A stretch of 64,000 nt of DNA from Lactonifactor sp050944855 (GTDB lineage: Bacteria; Bacillota; Clostridia; Lachnospirales; Lachnospiraceae): assembly GCA_050944855.1 (NCBI GenBank), contig JBMNRU010000003.1, positions 1 to 64,000 of the forward strand, written 5' to 3'. Made by a program: the position numbers and the translations under genes. Below are positions 14,579 to 23,729 of the stretch, piece by piece (the stretch's first letter is position 1; every line of letters begins with the position of its first letter). The notes under the pieces are model-generated. The model worked only from the letters and a program-made list of their open reading frames with translations, did no database searches and was not told the origin of the DNA.

Positions 14579-16783
14579 ATGAGGGAGCAAAAAGTGGAAT
14601 TGTTGGCACCGGCAGGTTCTTATGAGGGATTAAAGGCTGTCTGCCATGCAGGTGCAGATGCCGTATATATTGGAGGAAATCAGTTTGGTGCAAGGGCTTA
14701 TGCAAATAACCTGGATCGGGAACGGATGCTGGCTGCCATTGATGAGGTCCATATCCATGGAAAAAAATTATATCTCACAGTAAATACTTTGTTAAAAAAT
14801 CAAGAGTTAGAAGAAAATCTGTATGAATATCTGCTTCCCTATTATGAACAGGGACTGGATGGCGTGATCGTACAGGATATTGGGGTTTTGTCATTCATAC
14901 GTGAGTGTTTTCCGGATCTGCCTGTTCATGCCAGTACGCAGATGGCAGTTACCGGTGTAGAAAGTGCCCGTTTTTTAAAAGAACTTGGCGTTTCCCGGAT
15001 CGTAACAGCCAGAGAGTTGTCTTTACGGGAAATCAGAGAGATAAAAAAAGAGACGGATATGGAAATCGAAAGTTTTGTCCACGGTGCGCTTTGCTATTGT
15101 TATTCCGGCATGTGTCTGTTTTCCAGTATTCTGGGCGGACGAAGCGGTAATCGGGGCCGCTGTGCACAGCCCTGCCGTCTTCCGTATCAGGTCTATGAAA
15201 ATGGAAAATTAAAAAATGGACATGATTCTTCTTATCCCCTAAGTCCGAAGGATATGTGCACGATCGAACTGCTGCCGCAGATTCTGGATGCCGGCGTGTA
15301 TTCGCTTAAAATTGAAGGACGGATGAAAAAGCCGGAATATGCGGCAGGCGTAACGTCTGTTTACAGGAAGTACCTGGATCTCTGGATGGAGCATCCGGAT
15401 CAATACCGGGTTTCCCAGACGGATCAGAAGCTTTTGTTTGATCTGTATCAACGGGATGGATTTAATCAGGGGTACTACAAGGTCCATAACGGACGGGATA
15501 TGATAGCGGTAAAGAATGAAAAACAAAACAAAGGAAAGCAGAGCCGTTCCAGTGAAGAATTGTATCAACAGATGCGCCAGCTGTATGTTGACACAGAAAA
15601 AAAAGAAAAAATTCATGGTTTCTTACGTTTATCTTTAGATTCACCTGCTACACTACAGGTAAAGTGCGGTGAGTTTCAGGCAGAAGCAGTGGGAGCCGTG
15701 CCGCAGCCGGCACAGAAACAGCCATTGTCCGAAGAACGGGTTTGCCGTCAGGTGGCGAAACTGGGAAATACGCCTTTTGTGATGGAAACACTGCAGGTAG
15801 AGATGCAGGATGATCTATTCCTGCCGATGCAGAGTCTGAATGAACTGCGGCGGGATGCGCTGCAGCGATTAACAGAACAGATGCTGCAGCCTTACAGGCG
15901 GAAAAGCTTTAGGATACCGTTAAAGGAAGCGGCAGTCTTCCATGGACAGATGGGAAATAAGCAAAAAATATGTTATACTGCCAGTGTGGAGACAAGAGAA
16001 CAGTTGGAGGCCGTTCTGGCACAAAAAGAGATTTCCAGAGTCTATGTAAATTTGTTTCTATTTGATAAAACCAAAGACGGCTGGCGGATACAGAAAATTC
16101 TGGATCAGATAAAACGACAGAATAAAGAGTGTTATATAGCGCTGCCTTATGTAGTGCGTAAGCATTTAGTGACAGCGGAGCAGCTGCAGGATCTGATCCG
16201 GCAGGGGGCACAGGGATTTTTAGTACGGAATCTGGAAACTTACGCCATTTTAAAAAAGGTTGGGCTGGAAGAAAAAGCAGTGTTGGATTTTCATATGTAT
16301 CGGATGAATGACCGTGCTGCTGCATTTTGGAAAAAACAGTCTGCCCAAGCCTGTACCGTGCCCCTGGAACTGAATCAGAAAGAAATCGCTAAAGCGGATA
16401 ATCATAACAGTGAAATGGTGATCTATGGGTATTATCCCCTGATGATTTCCGCTCAATGCGTAAAGAAAACAGTAGATGGATGTACGCATAAAAACCAGCG
16501 TCTGCAGTTGAAGGATCGTTACAAACAGACGTTTCCGGTACAATGCTGCTGTGATGCCTGTTATAATGTGATTTATAACAGTCTCCCCACAGGGCTTTTA
16601 AAAGAAGCCGGGGAAATAAAGAAATTAAAGATTCCAATGTTGCGTTTTTCTTTTACATTGGAAGGCAAAAAAGAGACAGAAGATATTTTGAAATTGTTTC
16701 TTGGAGTATACGCAAAAGGGGAAAAAGTACCCGCACAAGGGCCTGTATTTACAAAAGGACACTTGAAACGGGGAGTAGAATAG
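14579..16783 (+). CDS. Peptidase U32 family protein with C-terminal extension
   Basis: A 734-residue member of the U32 (collagenase-like) family. The N-terminal TIM-barrel-type domain starts VELLAPAGSYEGLKAV, has GADAVYIGG near residue 27, and carries the U32 signature ESFVHGALCYCYSG near 163, with cysteines continuing in CAQPCRLPY. Those cysteines ligate an Fe-S cluster in relatives such as RlhA and TrhP, which are tRNA/rRNA hydroxylation enzymes rather than proteases. The region past about 380 matches the DUF3656 layout, and a late Cys set (QCCCDACYN near 655) is present. It is therefore more likely an RNA-modification factor than a collagenase. Confidence 0.88.
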   Translation: MREQKVELLAPAGSYEGLKAVCHAGADAVYIGGNQFGARAYANNLDRERMLAAIDEVHIHGKKLYLTVNTLLKNQELEENLYEYLLPYYEQGLDGVIVQDIGVLSFIRECFPDLPVHASTQMAVTGVESARFLKELGVSRIVTARELSLREIREIKKETDMEIESFVHGALCYCYSGMCLFSSILGGRSGNRGRCAQPCRLPYQVYENGKLKNGHDSSYPLSPKDMCTIELLPQILDAGVYSLKIEGRMKKPEYAAGVTSVYRKYLDLWMEHPDQYRVSQTDQKLLFDLYQRDGFNQGYYKVHNGRDMIAVKNEKQNKGKQSRSSEELYQQMRQLYVDTEKKEKIHGFLRLSLDSPATLQVKCGEFQAEAVGAVPQPAQKQPLSEERVCRQVAKLGNTPFVMETLQVEMQDDLFLPMQSLNELRRDALQRLTEQMLQPYRRKSFRIPLKEAAVFHGQMGNKQKICYTASVETREQLEAVLAQKEISRVYVNLFLFDKTKDGWRIQKILDQIKRQNKECYIALPYVVRKHLVTAEQLQDLIRQGAQGFLVRNLETYAILKKVGLEEKAVLDFHMYRMNDRAAAFWKKQSAQACTVPLELNQKEIAKADNHNSEMVIYGYYPLMISAQCVKKTVDGCTHKNQRLQLKDRYKQTFPVQCCCDACYNVIYNSLPTGLLKEAGEIKKLKIPMLRFSFTLEGKKETEDILKLFLGVYAKGEKVPAQGPVFTKGHLKRGVE

Positions 16784-16791
16784 GTGATAAC

Positions 16792-18201
16792 GTGATTAAT
16801 TTAATTGTTGAATTGTCTAAATATCTGCTGCTCATTCTGATGGCATTATATACATTGGAATGTTTTACTGTATTTAAGCAGACTTCAGAAAAAAGGAAAA
16901 AGCGTTTATTACGCAAGCAGCTGTTCATCATATTTACGATGGATTTGGTGGCTTTTCTGGTAATCTACTTAAAGACAGAGGATCAGAATATCATTATTTT
17001 TTATCTGGCACAGATCGTGTATTTCATAGCAGTACAGGTACTATACCGGATCTTTTATAAAAAGTCCTCTTTTTTGCTGCTGAATCATATGTGCATGCTG
17101 TTGAGCATTGGCTTTATCATGCTGGCACGTCTGGATATGGACAGTGCAGTGAAGCAGTTCAAGATTGTAGCGCTTTCTACGGTCATTGCATTGATTATTC
17201 CGGTGATCATCCGAAAAATGAAGTCTCTTAGAAATCTGTCCTGGCTGTATGCTGTTTTGGGATTTATGTTGTTAGTGGTAGTTTTCATTCTGGGACGTAC
17301 CACCTACGGGGCAAAGTTGTCTATTTCGATTGCCGGTTTTTCCTTCCAGCCGTCAGAGTTTGTTAAGATTATATTTGTATTTTTCGTGGCCACGATGTTA
17401 TGTCGGGACACCTCTTTTAAGCAGGTGGTAAAAACCACTGCAGTAGCTGCTGCTTATGTGCTGGTATTGGTTGCCTCCAAGGACCTGGGAAGTGCACTTA
17501 TTTTCTTTATTACCTATACGATTATGTTGTATGTAGCAACGAAAAAGGTGTATTATCTGGGGGCATGTCTGGGAGGCGGAAGCGTGGCCGCCGTAGGGGC
17601 CTATTATCTGTTTGCCCATGTCAGACAGCGTGTGTCCGCCTGGAAGGATCCCATGGCTGTATATGATAATGAAGGCTATCAGATCGTACAGTCTCTCTTT
17701 GCTATCGGCACCGGCGGATGGTTTGGTATGGGATTGTGTCAGGGTTCTCCCGGCAGCATACCGATTGTAAAGCAGGACTTTATTTTTGCGGCAATCTGTG
17801 AGGAACTTGGCGGTATTTTCGGCATGTGCTTATTACTGGTATGTATGAGTTTATTCTTAATGGTTGTCAATATTGCCCTGCAGATCAAGAAGCCATTTTA
17901 TAAGCTGATCGCATTAGGTCTGGGGACGGAATACGCATTTCAGGTTTTCCTGACCGTGGGCGGCGCAACTAAATTTATTCCTTTGACCGGTGTAACACTG
18001 CCGCTGGTCAGCTATGGAGGAAGTTCGGTACTGAGTACGATCATTATGTTGGCGATTATTCAGGGATTGTATATATTGAGAGAAGATGAGGGTGAAGAAC
18101 TTGAAAAGCAAAAAGAGGCAAGACGAGCAGCTAAGAAAAATCCGCGAAGAGCAAAAAACGAAAGAAAAGTCCCGAAAAAAGAAAAAGAAACGTTCTATTA
18201 A
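16792..18201 (+). CDS. FtsW/RodA/SpoVE family peptidoglycan polymerase
   Basis: A 469-residue SEDS family glycosyltransferase that polymerises lipid II with a cognate class B PBP. It has an N-terminal extension with two or three extra membrane helices, then the SEDS core: GFSFQPSEFVKI near residue 181, GWFGMGLCQGSPGSIP near 305, DFIFAAICEELG near 326 and LPLVSYGGSS near 404. The basic C-terminal tail of about 35 residues is cytoplasmic and is read over the same DNA as the start of the next gene. The start is GTG at 16792. FtsW, RodA or SpoVE cannot be told apart here. Confidence 0.9.
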   Translation: MINLIVELSKYLLLILMALYTLECFTVFKQTSEKRKKRLLRKQLFIIFTMDLVAFLVIYLKTEDQNIIIFYLAQIVYFIAVQVLYRIFYKKSSFLLLNHMCMLLSIGFIMLARLDMDSAVKQFKIVALSTVIALIIPVIIRKMKSLRNLSWLYAVLGFMLLVVVFILGRTTYGAKLSISIAGFSFQPSEFVKIIFVFFVATMLCRDTSFKQVVKTTAVAAAYVLVLVASKDLGSALIFFITYTIMLYVATKKVYYLGACLGGGSVAAVGAYYLFAHVRQRVSAWKDPMAVYDNEGYQIVQSLFAIGTGGWFGMGLCQGSPGSIPIVKQDFIFAAICEELGGIFGMCLLLVCMSLFLMVVNIALQIKKPFYKLIALGLGTEYAFQVFLTVGGATKFIPLTGVTLPLVSYGGSSVLSTIIMLAIIQGLYILREDEGEELEKQKEARRAAKKNPRRAKNERKVPKKEKETFY

Positions 18202-19597
18202 TCGGGAATATGCCATTGTATGTTATTTCTTTGTGGGTATTTTTGTGGCGCTGATCGGTTATGTTGTGTATTTTAATACGATTCGAAGCGAGGATTTTAT
18301 TAACAGTCCTTATAATACCCGGCAGAATACTTTTGCAGATCGTGTCATACGCGGTTCTATTATTTCCAGCGACGGACAGACACTGGCCTATACGCAGGCG
18401 GACGAGGATGGAAATGAGACACGTATTTATCCCTATGAGAATGTATTTGCCCATGTAGTAGGATATACCGACCAGGGGAAAAGCGGTTTAGAATCATTGG
18501 CTAATTTTGAACTGCTGACCTCCCATGCTTCGTATTTCGAACAATTAGAAAATGAATTGCTGGAACAGAAAAACGTAGGAGATAATGTGATCACTACGCT
18601 GGATGCCAATCTGCAGATGACCGCTTATGAGGCGCTGGGTTCCTATGACGGAGCTGTCGTAATCATGAATGCCCGTACCGGTGCCATTCTTGCTATGGTA
18701 AGTAAGCCTAACTTTAATCCCAATACCCTGTCCGAGAATTGGGATAGCCTGGTGAGTGACGAAAGTGATTCCAGTTTGTTAAACCGTGCTACCCAGGGAG
18801 CGTATCCGCCGGGGTCTACATTTAAAATTATAACGGCTTTGGCCTATCTCAGGGAACACGGAAATCTGGATGGCTTTTATTTTAACTGTACAGGCAGTAT
18901 CACGGAGAAGGAACATACCATTCATTGTTACAATGACAGTGTACATGGAGAAGAGAATCTCACAAAAGCGTTTGCCAAGTCCTGTAATTCTGCGTTTGCA
19001 AAAATGGGATTAGATTTAGGTGCGGATGTATTAAATGATGCAGCATCGGATATGCTCTTTAATAAGAAGCTGCCTTTGAATCTGGTTTACCGCAAGAGCA
19101 GCTTTGCCCTTACAGATGAGGAGGGTTCTGCCTTAATGATGCAGACTGCCATTGGTCAGGGAAATACATTGGTATCACCGATGCATATGGCACTGATCGT
19201 CAGCGCCATTGCCAATGACGGCGAGCTGATGCGGCCCTATCTGATCGAGCGTGTGGAAAATTATAAAGGGACCAAGATACGAAGCACACATACATCTGCA
19301 TATAAGCAGCTGCTGTCTCCCAGTGAGGCAGAGGCACTGCAGGGTTTGATGGAAAGTGTAGTCAGGGAAGGTACCGGAAGTAAATTGAGCGGAGAATCCT
19401 ATACCGCAGCTGGGAAAACCGGGTCCGCAGAATACGATTCAGCGGAAGGCAGAAAGACACATTCCTGGTTTGTGGGTTATTCCAATGTGGAAGATCCCGA
19501 GCTGGTAGTCAGTGTCATTGCGGAAGGCGCCGGAACCGGAAGCGAAGTAGCCGTTCCCATTGCAAAAAAAATTTTCAATGCGTATTATTATGATTAA
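18086..19597 (+). CDS. Class B penicillin-binding protein (transpeptidase)
   Basis: A 503-residue peptidoglycan transpeptidase, cognate to the SEDS protein upstream. A very basic N-terminus (residues 1-43) precedes one membrane helix (about 44-66), a pedestal region and the transpeptidase domain. Active-site motifs are SxxK at STFK (S244), SxN at SCN (about S298) and KTG at K444. The start ATG at 18086, or GTG at 18092, lies inside the upstream gene, giving an overlap of 110-116 bases in another frame. No later ATG precedes the membrane helix, so the overlap is real. It resembles the PbpA/FtsI-type partner in rodA-pbpA loci. Confidence 0.93.
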   Translation: MRVKNLKSKKRQDEQLRKIREEQKTKEKSRKKKKKRSINREYAIVCYFFVGIFVALIGYVVYFNTIRSEDFINSPYNTRQNTFADRVIRGSIISSDGQTLAYTQADEDGNETRIYPYENVFAHVVGYTDQGKSGLESLANFELLTSHASYFEQLENELLEQKNVGDNVITTLDANLQMTAYEALGSYDGAVVIMNARTGAILAMVSKPNFNPNTLSENWDSLVSDESDSSLLNRATQGAYPPGSTFKIITALAYLREHGNLDGFYFNCTGSITEKEHTIHCYNDSVHGEENLTKAFAKSCNSAFAKMGLDLGADVLNDAASDMLFNKKLPLNLVYRKSSFALTDEEGSALMMQTAIGQGNTLVSPMHMALIVSAIANDGELMRPYLIERVENYKGTKIRSTHTSAYKQLLSPSEAEALQGLMESVVREGTGSKLSGESYTAAGKTGSAEYDSAEGRKTHSWFVGYSNVEDPELVVSVIAEGAGTGSEVAVPIAKKIFNAYYYD

Positions 19598-19602
19598 TTA
19601 TC

Positions 19603-19631
19603 TTGCGCCCCGATAGAAAAAGAGGTATACT
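19603..19631 (+). promoter_or_regulatory. Promoter of the Nudix gene
   Basis: TTGCGC (19603-19608), a 17-base spacer and TATACT (19626-19631), about 40 bases before the ATG at 19671. Confidence 0.6.
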
Positions 19632-19670
19632 ATAAAAAATACTAGAACCCATATACAGGAGGAATTGCAC

Positions 19671-20123
19671 ATGATTGAAGCAACGAGCTGTGGAGGGGTG
19701 GTAATTTATCGAGGCAAAATACTGACTTTGTTTAAGACGTACAAGCATAAGTATGAAGGCTGGGTCTTACCTAAAGGGACAGTAGAAAAGGGAGAGGACT
19801 TCAAAGATACAGCGATCCGTGAAGTAAAAGAGGAAGCCGGGGTGACGGCCACTATAATTAAATATATTGGTAAGAGCCAGTATAGTTTTGCTGTGCCGGA
19901 AGACACAGTAGAAAAAGATGTGCACTGGTATCTGATGTCAGCAAACAATTATTACAGTAAACCCCAGCGAGAAGAATATTTTGTGGATTCCGGTTATTAT
20001 AAGTTCCATGAAGCTTACCATCTATTGCGTTTTTCTAATGAGAAACAGATTTTAGAAAAAGCCTACAACGAGTACCTGGATTTGAAAAAAGCAAATCTAT
20101 GGGGAAATAAGAAATATTTTTAG
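19671..20123 (+). CDS. Nudix hydrolase
   Basis: A 150-residue pyrophosphohydrolase. The ATG at 19671 lies eight bases after AGGAGG; a TTG six bases earlier is less likely. The Nudix box reads GTVEKGEDFKDTAIREVKEE with the required REVKEE core (residues about 40-60), which binds the catalytic Mg2+. The length and the WVLPKGTVEKGE opening resemble diadenosine-polyphosphate or (d)NTP-cleaning Nudix enzymes. The substrate cannot be told. It is monocistronic, between its own promoter and a terminator. Confidence 0.88.
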   Translation: MIEATSCGGVVIYRGKILTLFKTYKHKYEGWVLPKGTVEKGEDFKDTAIREVKEEAGVTATIIKYIGKSQYSFAVPEDTVEKDVHWYLMSANNYYSKPQREEYFVDSGYYKFHEAYHLLRFSNEKQILEKAYNEYLDLKKANLWGNKKYF

Positions 20124-20128
20124 AAACC

Positions 20129-20154
20129 GGGGACTGTAAGAACAGTCCCTTTTT
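20129..20154 (+). terminator. Terminator after the Nudix gene
   Basis: GGGGACTGT (20129-20137) pairs with ACAGTCCC (20142-20149), followed by a TTTTTC tail. Confidence 0.85.
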
Positions 20155-20234
20155 CTTACTCTGCAGGAAAGGCCTTGAGCAGGCCGGCGGGTGCGATAGA
20201 TTCTCGTAAGGGACAAAGACAGGAGGGCTTGAGA

Positions 20235-21725
20235 ATGCTTCGTGAAATGAATATCCATAAAAGTTTGAAAAAGAAAGAAGTCAAGAAACAGATCGAAGAG
20301 CTGGAAAAGCAACTGGCCAGGCTGCAGCGAAAGTGTACGGAACTTAAGATTCCTGTTTTAATTATTTTCGAAGGATTAGACGCAGCCGGAAAGGGCAGTC
20401 AGATTAATCGTCTGATCCACCCGCTGGATCCAAGAGGATTTCAGGTGTATCCGATCATAAAAGAAAATAAAGAGGAAAACCGTCATCCATTTTTATGGCG
20501 ATTCTGGCAGAAAATACCGCCTCAGGGAAGAATTCATATTTTTGACAGAAGCTGGTATCGCAAGGTTCAGATGGATCGTTTTGACGGACGGACATCGGCC
20601 GATGAATTGGATTACGCTTTTCAGGATATTTGTAGGTTTGAAAAAGAACTGACAGATTCCGGTATGGTTCTTATTAAATTTTTCCTGTATATCAGCCGGA
20701 AGGAGCAAAAGAAGCGTCTGGATCAGCTGCAGTCCTCCAAAGAAACCGCATGGCGGGTAACCAAAGATGACAGGAAAAGAAATAAACACTATGATACGTA
20801 TCTTCAGATGAATGAGGAAATGCTGGAAAAGACAGATACGGATGGTGCGCCATGGCACATCATTGAAAGTATGGACCGGGAATATGCAACAGTAAAAATC
20901 TATCATCTGGTTATTGCCGCATTGGAGAGAAAAATAGAAGAGCTTTCTTCCTTAAAAGGATCGGAAACAGAAAAAGAAGAACCTGTTTTTGATTCGCCCT
21001 CTGCTGCTTGCCTGAATGATGTGGATTTATCCCTGTCTTATACAAAGGAAGAATACAAGAAACGACTGCAGGCGGCACAGGATAGGATAGAGCGTCTTCA
21101 CAGTGAGCTGTATCGTCGGAAAATCCCCATGGTGATTGGATTTGAGGGCTGGGATGCTGCCGGAAAGGGCGGTGCGATACGCCGTCTGACAGAAACGATG
21201 GATCCCAGAGGTTATGCCGTGCATGCGGTGTCAGCTCCGGATGCGGTAGAAAAAACCTACCATTATCTTTGGAGATTTTGGAAATATATGCCGAAAGATG
21301 GTCATATTACCATATTTGACCGTACCTGGTACGGCAGAGTGATGGTAGAACGGATCGAAGGTTTTTGTACTGCCGAAGAATGGAAACGGGCTTACCAGGA
21401 GATCAATGATATGGAAAAAAGCCTGGCGCACCATAATACGATTATTTTGAAGTTCTGGATGCATATTGACAAAGAAGAGCAGAAACGCCGTTTTGAAAGA
21501 CGGATGCAGGATCCGGATAAAAAGTGGAAGATTACAGAAGAAGACTGGCGAAACCGGGAAAAATGGGATTCTTATGAGAAGGCGGTAAATGAAATGCTTG
21601 TACGTACCTCTACTTCTTATGCACCGTGGATCATTGTGGAGGGTAATGATAAGTATTATGCACGTATCAAAGTTCTGGAAACAGTTATTCGGGCCATGGA
21701 AGAAAAACTAGGATGGGATGAGTAA
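20235..21725 (+). CDS. Two-domain PPK2 enzyme, probable polyphosphate:AMP phosphotransferase
   Basis: A 496-residue protein made of two fused PPK2 kinase modules. Each has a Walker A-like loop, FEGLDAAGKGSQINRL near residue 40 and FEGWDAAGKGGAIRRLTE near 300, and a lid/Walker B motif, FDRSWYRKV and FDRTWYGRV. Two-module PPK2 proteins (class II, PAP) transfer phosphate from polyphosphate to AMP, giving ADP; usually only the C-terminal module is catalytic. I choose the ATG at 20235 because AGGAGG lies eight bases before it. It follows a terminator and is six bases from the next gene. Confidence 0.88.
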   Translation: MLREMNIHKSLKKKEVKKQIEELEKQLARLQRKCTELKIPVLIIFEGLDAAGKGSQINRLIHPLDPRGFQVYPIIKENKEENRHPFLWRFWQKIPPQGRIHIFDRSWYRKVQMDRFDGRTSADELDYAFQDICRFEKELTDSGMVLIKFFLYISRKEQKKRLDQLQSSKETAWRVTKDDRKRNKHYDTYLQMNEEMLEKTDTDGAPWHIIESMDREYATVKIYHLVIAALERKIEELSSLKGSETEKEEPVFDSPSAACLNDVDLSLSYTKEEYKKRLQAAQDRIERLHSELYRRKIPMVIGFEGWDAAGKGGAIRRLTETMDPRGYAVHAVSAPDAVEKTYHYLWRFWKYMPKDGHITIFDRTWYGRVMVERIEGFCTAEEWKRAYQEINDMEKSLAHHNTIILKFWMHIDKEEQKRRFERRMQDPDKKWKITEEDWRNREKWDSYEKAVNEMLVRTSTSYAPWIIVEGNDKYYARIKVLETVIRAMEEKLGWDE

Positions 21726-21731
21726 ATTTTT

Positions 21732-22049
21732 ATGTTAAAATGGTATAAGAACCTGTATGTGGGCGATACTGCAAAAAAGAAGATGAATAAAATCATCTGG
21801 AAGATCAATCATGGGGCGGGCATGATCGATGTTTATCTGGTCACCCTGCCCGTCAGCGAACAGAATCAGCTTGAGATCATCTCTTCCAGTCAGATTCTGC
21901 AGAAACCCCTGCGTCGGCTCTGTCCGATGATTGTAGGGGTTGCCTGCGGGTATGCGGAGGCCGTAGATCTGGTCCTTCATATGACCCAGGAGGTTTACCA
22001 GGCGACCGGTACGGCAGAGATTCGAACTTATCTGGAAAGTAAAATGTAA
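21732..22049 (+). CDS. Conserved hypothetical protein, 105 aa
   Basis: A small soluble protein with no family I can name. It opens MLKWYKNLYVGDTAKKKMNKI, then shows an alternating strand-like stretch (DVYLVTLPV) and two short helices with IVGVACGYAEAVDLVLHM near residue 68. There is no signal peptide. It starts six bases after the PPK2 gene with only a weak ribosome site, so it may be translated by coupling. The coding call rests on frame length, normal codon use and tight packing with neighbours. Confidence 0.7.
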   Translation: MLKWYKNLYVGDTAKKKMNKIIWKINHGAGMIDVYLVTLPVSEQNQLEIISSSQILQKPLRRLCPMIVGVACGYAEAVDLVLHMTQEVYQATGTAEIRTYLESKM

Positions 22050-22074
22050 ATATTAACATGACAGGTGCAGGAAT

Positions 22075-23007
22075 ATGTTACATATGATTTGGGGAATGAT
22101 AAAAGTAATAGGAGCAGTACTGCTCATTCTTTTACTGCTTCTTCTTTTGCTGCTGGCTTCCATTCTTTTGGCGCCGGTTCATTATAAAGGGAAATTATAT
22201 AAAGAACAGGAAACTCTATTCGTAAAAGCACAGGCAAGCTGGCTTTTTCATATGGTTTTTGCGCAGATAGAGTATGACAAAAAGGGGCTGCATTGGAATG
22301 TGCGGCTTTTGGGTATCTCCATAAAAGCTTTGGGAAGATTGCTAAACAGATTAAAAAAAGGCAGAAAAACAGGGACGAAACAGACGAAACCGCAGATGCA
22401 GACGGCGGAACACGATTCGAAGCAAGAAGAGACTGCTGCAAAAAGTGTCGCACAGGCATTAGAGACCCCGTCGACATTTACAGAGCAGGAGGAACGCTCT
22501 GTCCAGGAGGAAACTGTCCGCCGGAAACCGAAAACAAACTGGTTGGTGAAAGGAAAAGAAGTTTTCCTGAAAATGATTGCTTTACCGGGTAAAATAAGTG
22601 ATGCAGTCAGGAAAACAGCATTAACATTGCAGAAAATGTGTGATAAAATGAAAGCACTTCATAGTTTTCTGAAAAGCGATATGTTTCGGGATGCTTTGTC
22701 TGTGATTCTGACAGAATGCAAAGAGATTCTCTTGCATGTAAAGCCCAGGCGGATCAAAGGATATATCCGTTTTGGCTTTGAAGATCCGTCCCTTACCGGT
22801 CAGATATTGGGAATAGTGAGTCTGTGTTACCCAAGGTATCATAAGACGCTGCAGATTTATCCCTATTTTGACCGTCAGATCTTTGAGGGCGATTGTATCA
22901 TAAAAGGAAGAGTATGTATGGGAAGGCTGGCCGTGATCGGACTGCGCCTGTATCGTAATCAAAAGATAAAAACAGTAGTACAGCATTTTACAAATCAGGA
23001 GGAATGA
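22075..23007 (+). CDS. DUF2953 domain protein (YtfI-like), sporulation-associated
   Basis: A 310-residue protein with one strongly hydrophobic N-terminal helix (residues about 10-32, long Leu run), then a DUF2953 domain in two parts separated by a low-complexity charged linker (about 100-165, rich in Lys, Glu, Gln and Thr). The C-terminal part RIKGYIRFGFEDPSLTGQIL near 225 is characteristic. In Bacillus the homologue YtfI is encoded just before the GerW gene ytfJ, the same order seen here with a four-base gap. The role is presumed in spores; the mechanism is unknown. Confidence 0.85.
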   Translation: MLHMIWGMIKVIGAVLLILLLLLLLLLASILLAPVHYKGKLYKEQETLFVKAQASWLFHMVFAQIEYDKKGLHWNVRLLGISIKALGRLLNRLKKGRKTGTKQTKPQMQTAEHDSKQEETAAKSVAQALETPSTFTEQEERSVQEETVRRKPKTNWLVKGKEVFLKMIALPGKISDAVRKTALTLQKMCDKMKALHSFLKSDMFRDALSVILTECKEILLHVKPRRIKGYIRFGFEDPSLTGQILGIVSLCYPRYHKTLQIYPYFDRQIFEGDCIIKGRVCMGRLAVIGLRLYRNQKIKTVVQHFTNQEE

Positions 23008-23011
23008 TAGT

Positions 23012-23425
23012 ATGGCAGAAAATGATTTTAAAACAACAGTAGATTCATTATTTAAAGGAATGGATGGTTTTATTACATCTAAAACAGTAGTGGGAGATGC
23101 CATTCATATTGGAGAGACGATTCTCCTTCCGCTGGTGGATGTCTCTTTTGGTGTGGCTGCCGGAGCTTTTGCAGAAGATAAAAAGAATAACGGAGCCGGC
23201 GGACTTGGCGGCAAAGTATCTCCAAGTGCTGTTTTAGTGATTCAGAATGGAACGACAAAATTAGTAAATATCAAGAATCAGGATGTATTGACTAAAATTT
23301 TGGATATGGTTCCGGATCTGGTGAATAAGGTGACAGATAAAGTTACCGGTTCCAAAGAAGAGGACTTAGATGAAGAGGCAGTTGCAGAAATGATGGAAGA
23401 GGCAAAGAAAGCAGAAGACAAATAG
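23012..23425 (+). CDS. gerW: GerW family sporulation protein (YtfJ)
   Basis: A 137-residue soluble protein of the GerW/YtfJ family, needed for proper spore germination with L-alanine in Bacillus. Family marks are TSKTVVGDAIHIGETILLPLV near the N-terminus (residues about 22-42), a glycine-rich segment (NGAGGLGGKVSPSAVLVI) and a C-terminal acidic tail. GGAGG is present before the ATG. It is co-transcribed with the DUF2953 gene and followed by a 44-residue membrane protein gene. Confidence 0.92.
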   Translation: MAENDFKTTVDSLFKGMDGFITSKTVVGDAIHIGETILLPLVDVSFGVAAGAFAEDKKNNGAGGLGGKVSPSAVLVIQNGTTKLVNIKNQDVLTKILDMVPDLVNKVTDKVTGSKEEDLDEEAVAEMMEEAKKAEDK

Positions 23426-23491
23426 TCTGTAAAGGAATCGTAACGTTAAAAGCAGCATATAGTAAAGTAAGAGGAGAAACGAGGCTTTTTT

Positions 23492-23626
23492 ATGAATCGG
23501 GTCTTAGGATTTATGCTGTTTTTTATCGGAGTGGGAATGTTAATAGCCTTAATTTTCCCCAAATGCTTTTTTATGCTGATTGTTGCCGGCGTGTTTTTGC
23601 TGGTAGGATATAACTTGTTTTGCTGA
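23492..23626 (+). CDS. 44-residue two-helix membrane protein
   Basis: A short frame encodes MNRVLGFMLFFIGVGMLIAL followed by a Pro-Lys-Cys turn and a second hydrophobic helix ending GYNLFC. Two membrane helices and a short turn fill the whole protein. GAGG lies 15-18 bases before the ATG, so the ribosome site is marginal. It follows gerW by 66 bases and is closed by its own terminator. I recall similar small proteins near sporulation genes in Clostridia, but this is unverified. Function unknown. Confidence 0.65.
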   Translation: MNRVLGFMLFFIGVGMLIALIFPKCFFMLIVAGVFLLVGYNLFC

Positions 23627-23636
23627 ATATCATAAG

Positions 23637-23671
23637 GCCGGTGCGTGAAGAGAGAGCATGCGCCGGCTTTT
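23637..23671 (+). terminator. Terminator of the DUF2953-gerW unit
   Basis: GCCGGTGCGTG (23637-23647) pairs with CATGCGCCGGC (23657-23667), followed by TTTTG. Strong GC-rich stem. Confidence 0.85.
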
Positions 23672-23686
23672 GTTTGAATTTTGTCA

Positions 23687-23718
23687 TAAAAAAATGCCTT
23701 GTCTTTCGACAAGGCATC
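23687..23718 (-). terminator. Terminator of rpmB
   Basis: ATGCCTTGTC and GACAAGGCAT (10-bp stem, 4-base loop) are followed on the minus strand by a run of seven T, just past the rpmB stop. Confidence 0.88.
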
Positions 23719-23729
23719 ACACGCAAATA

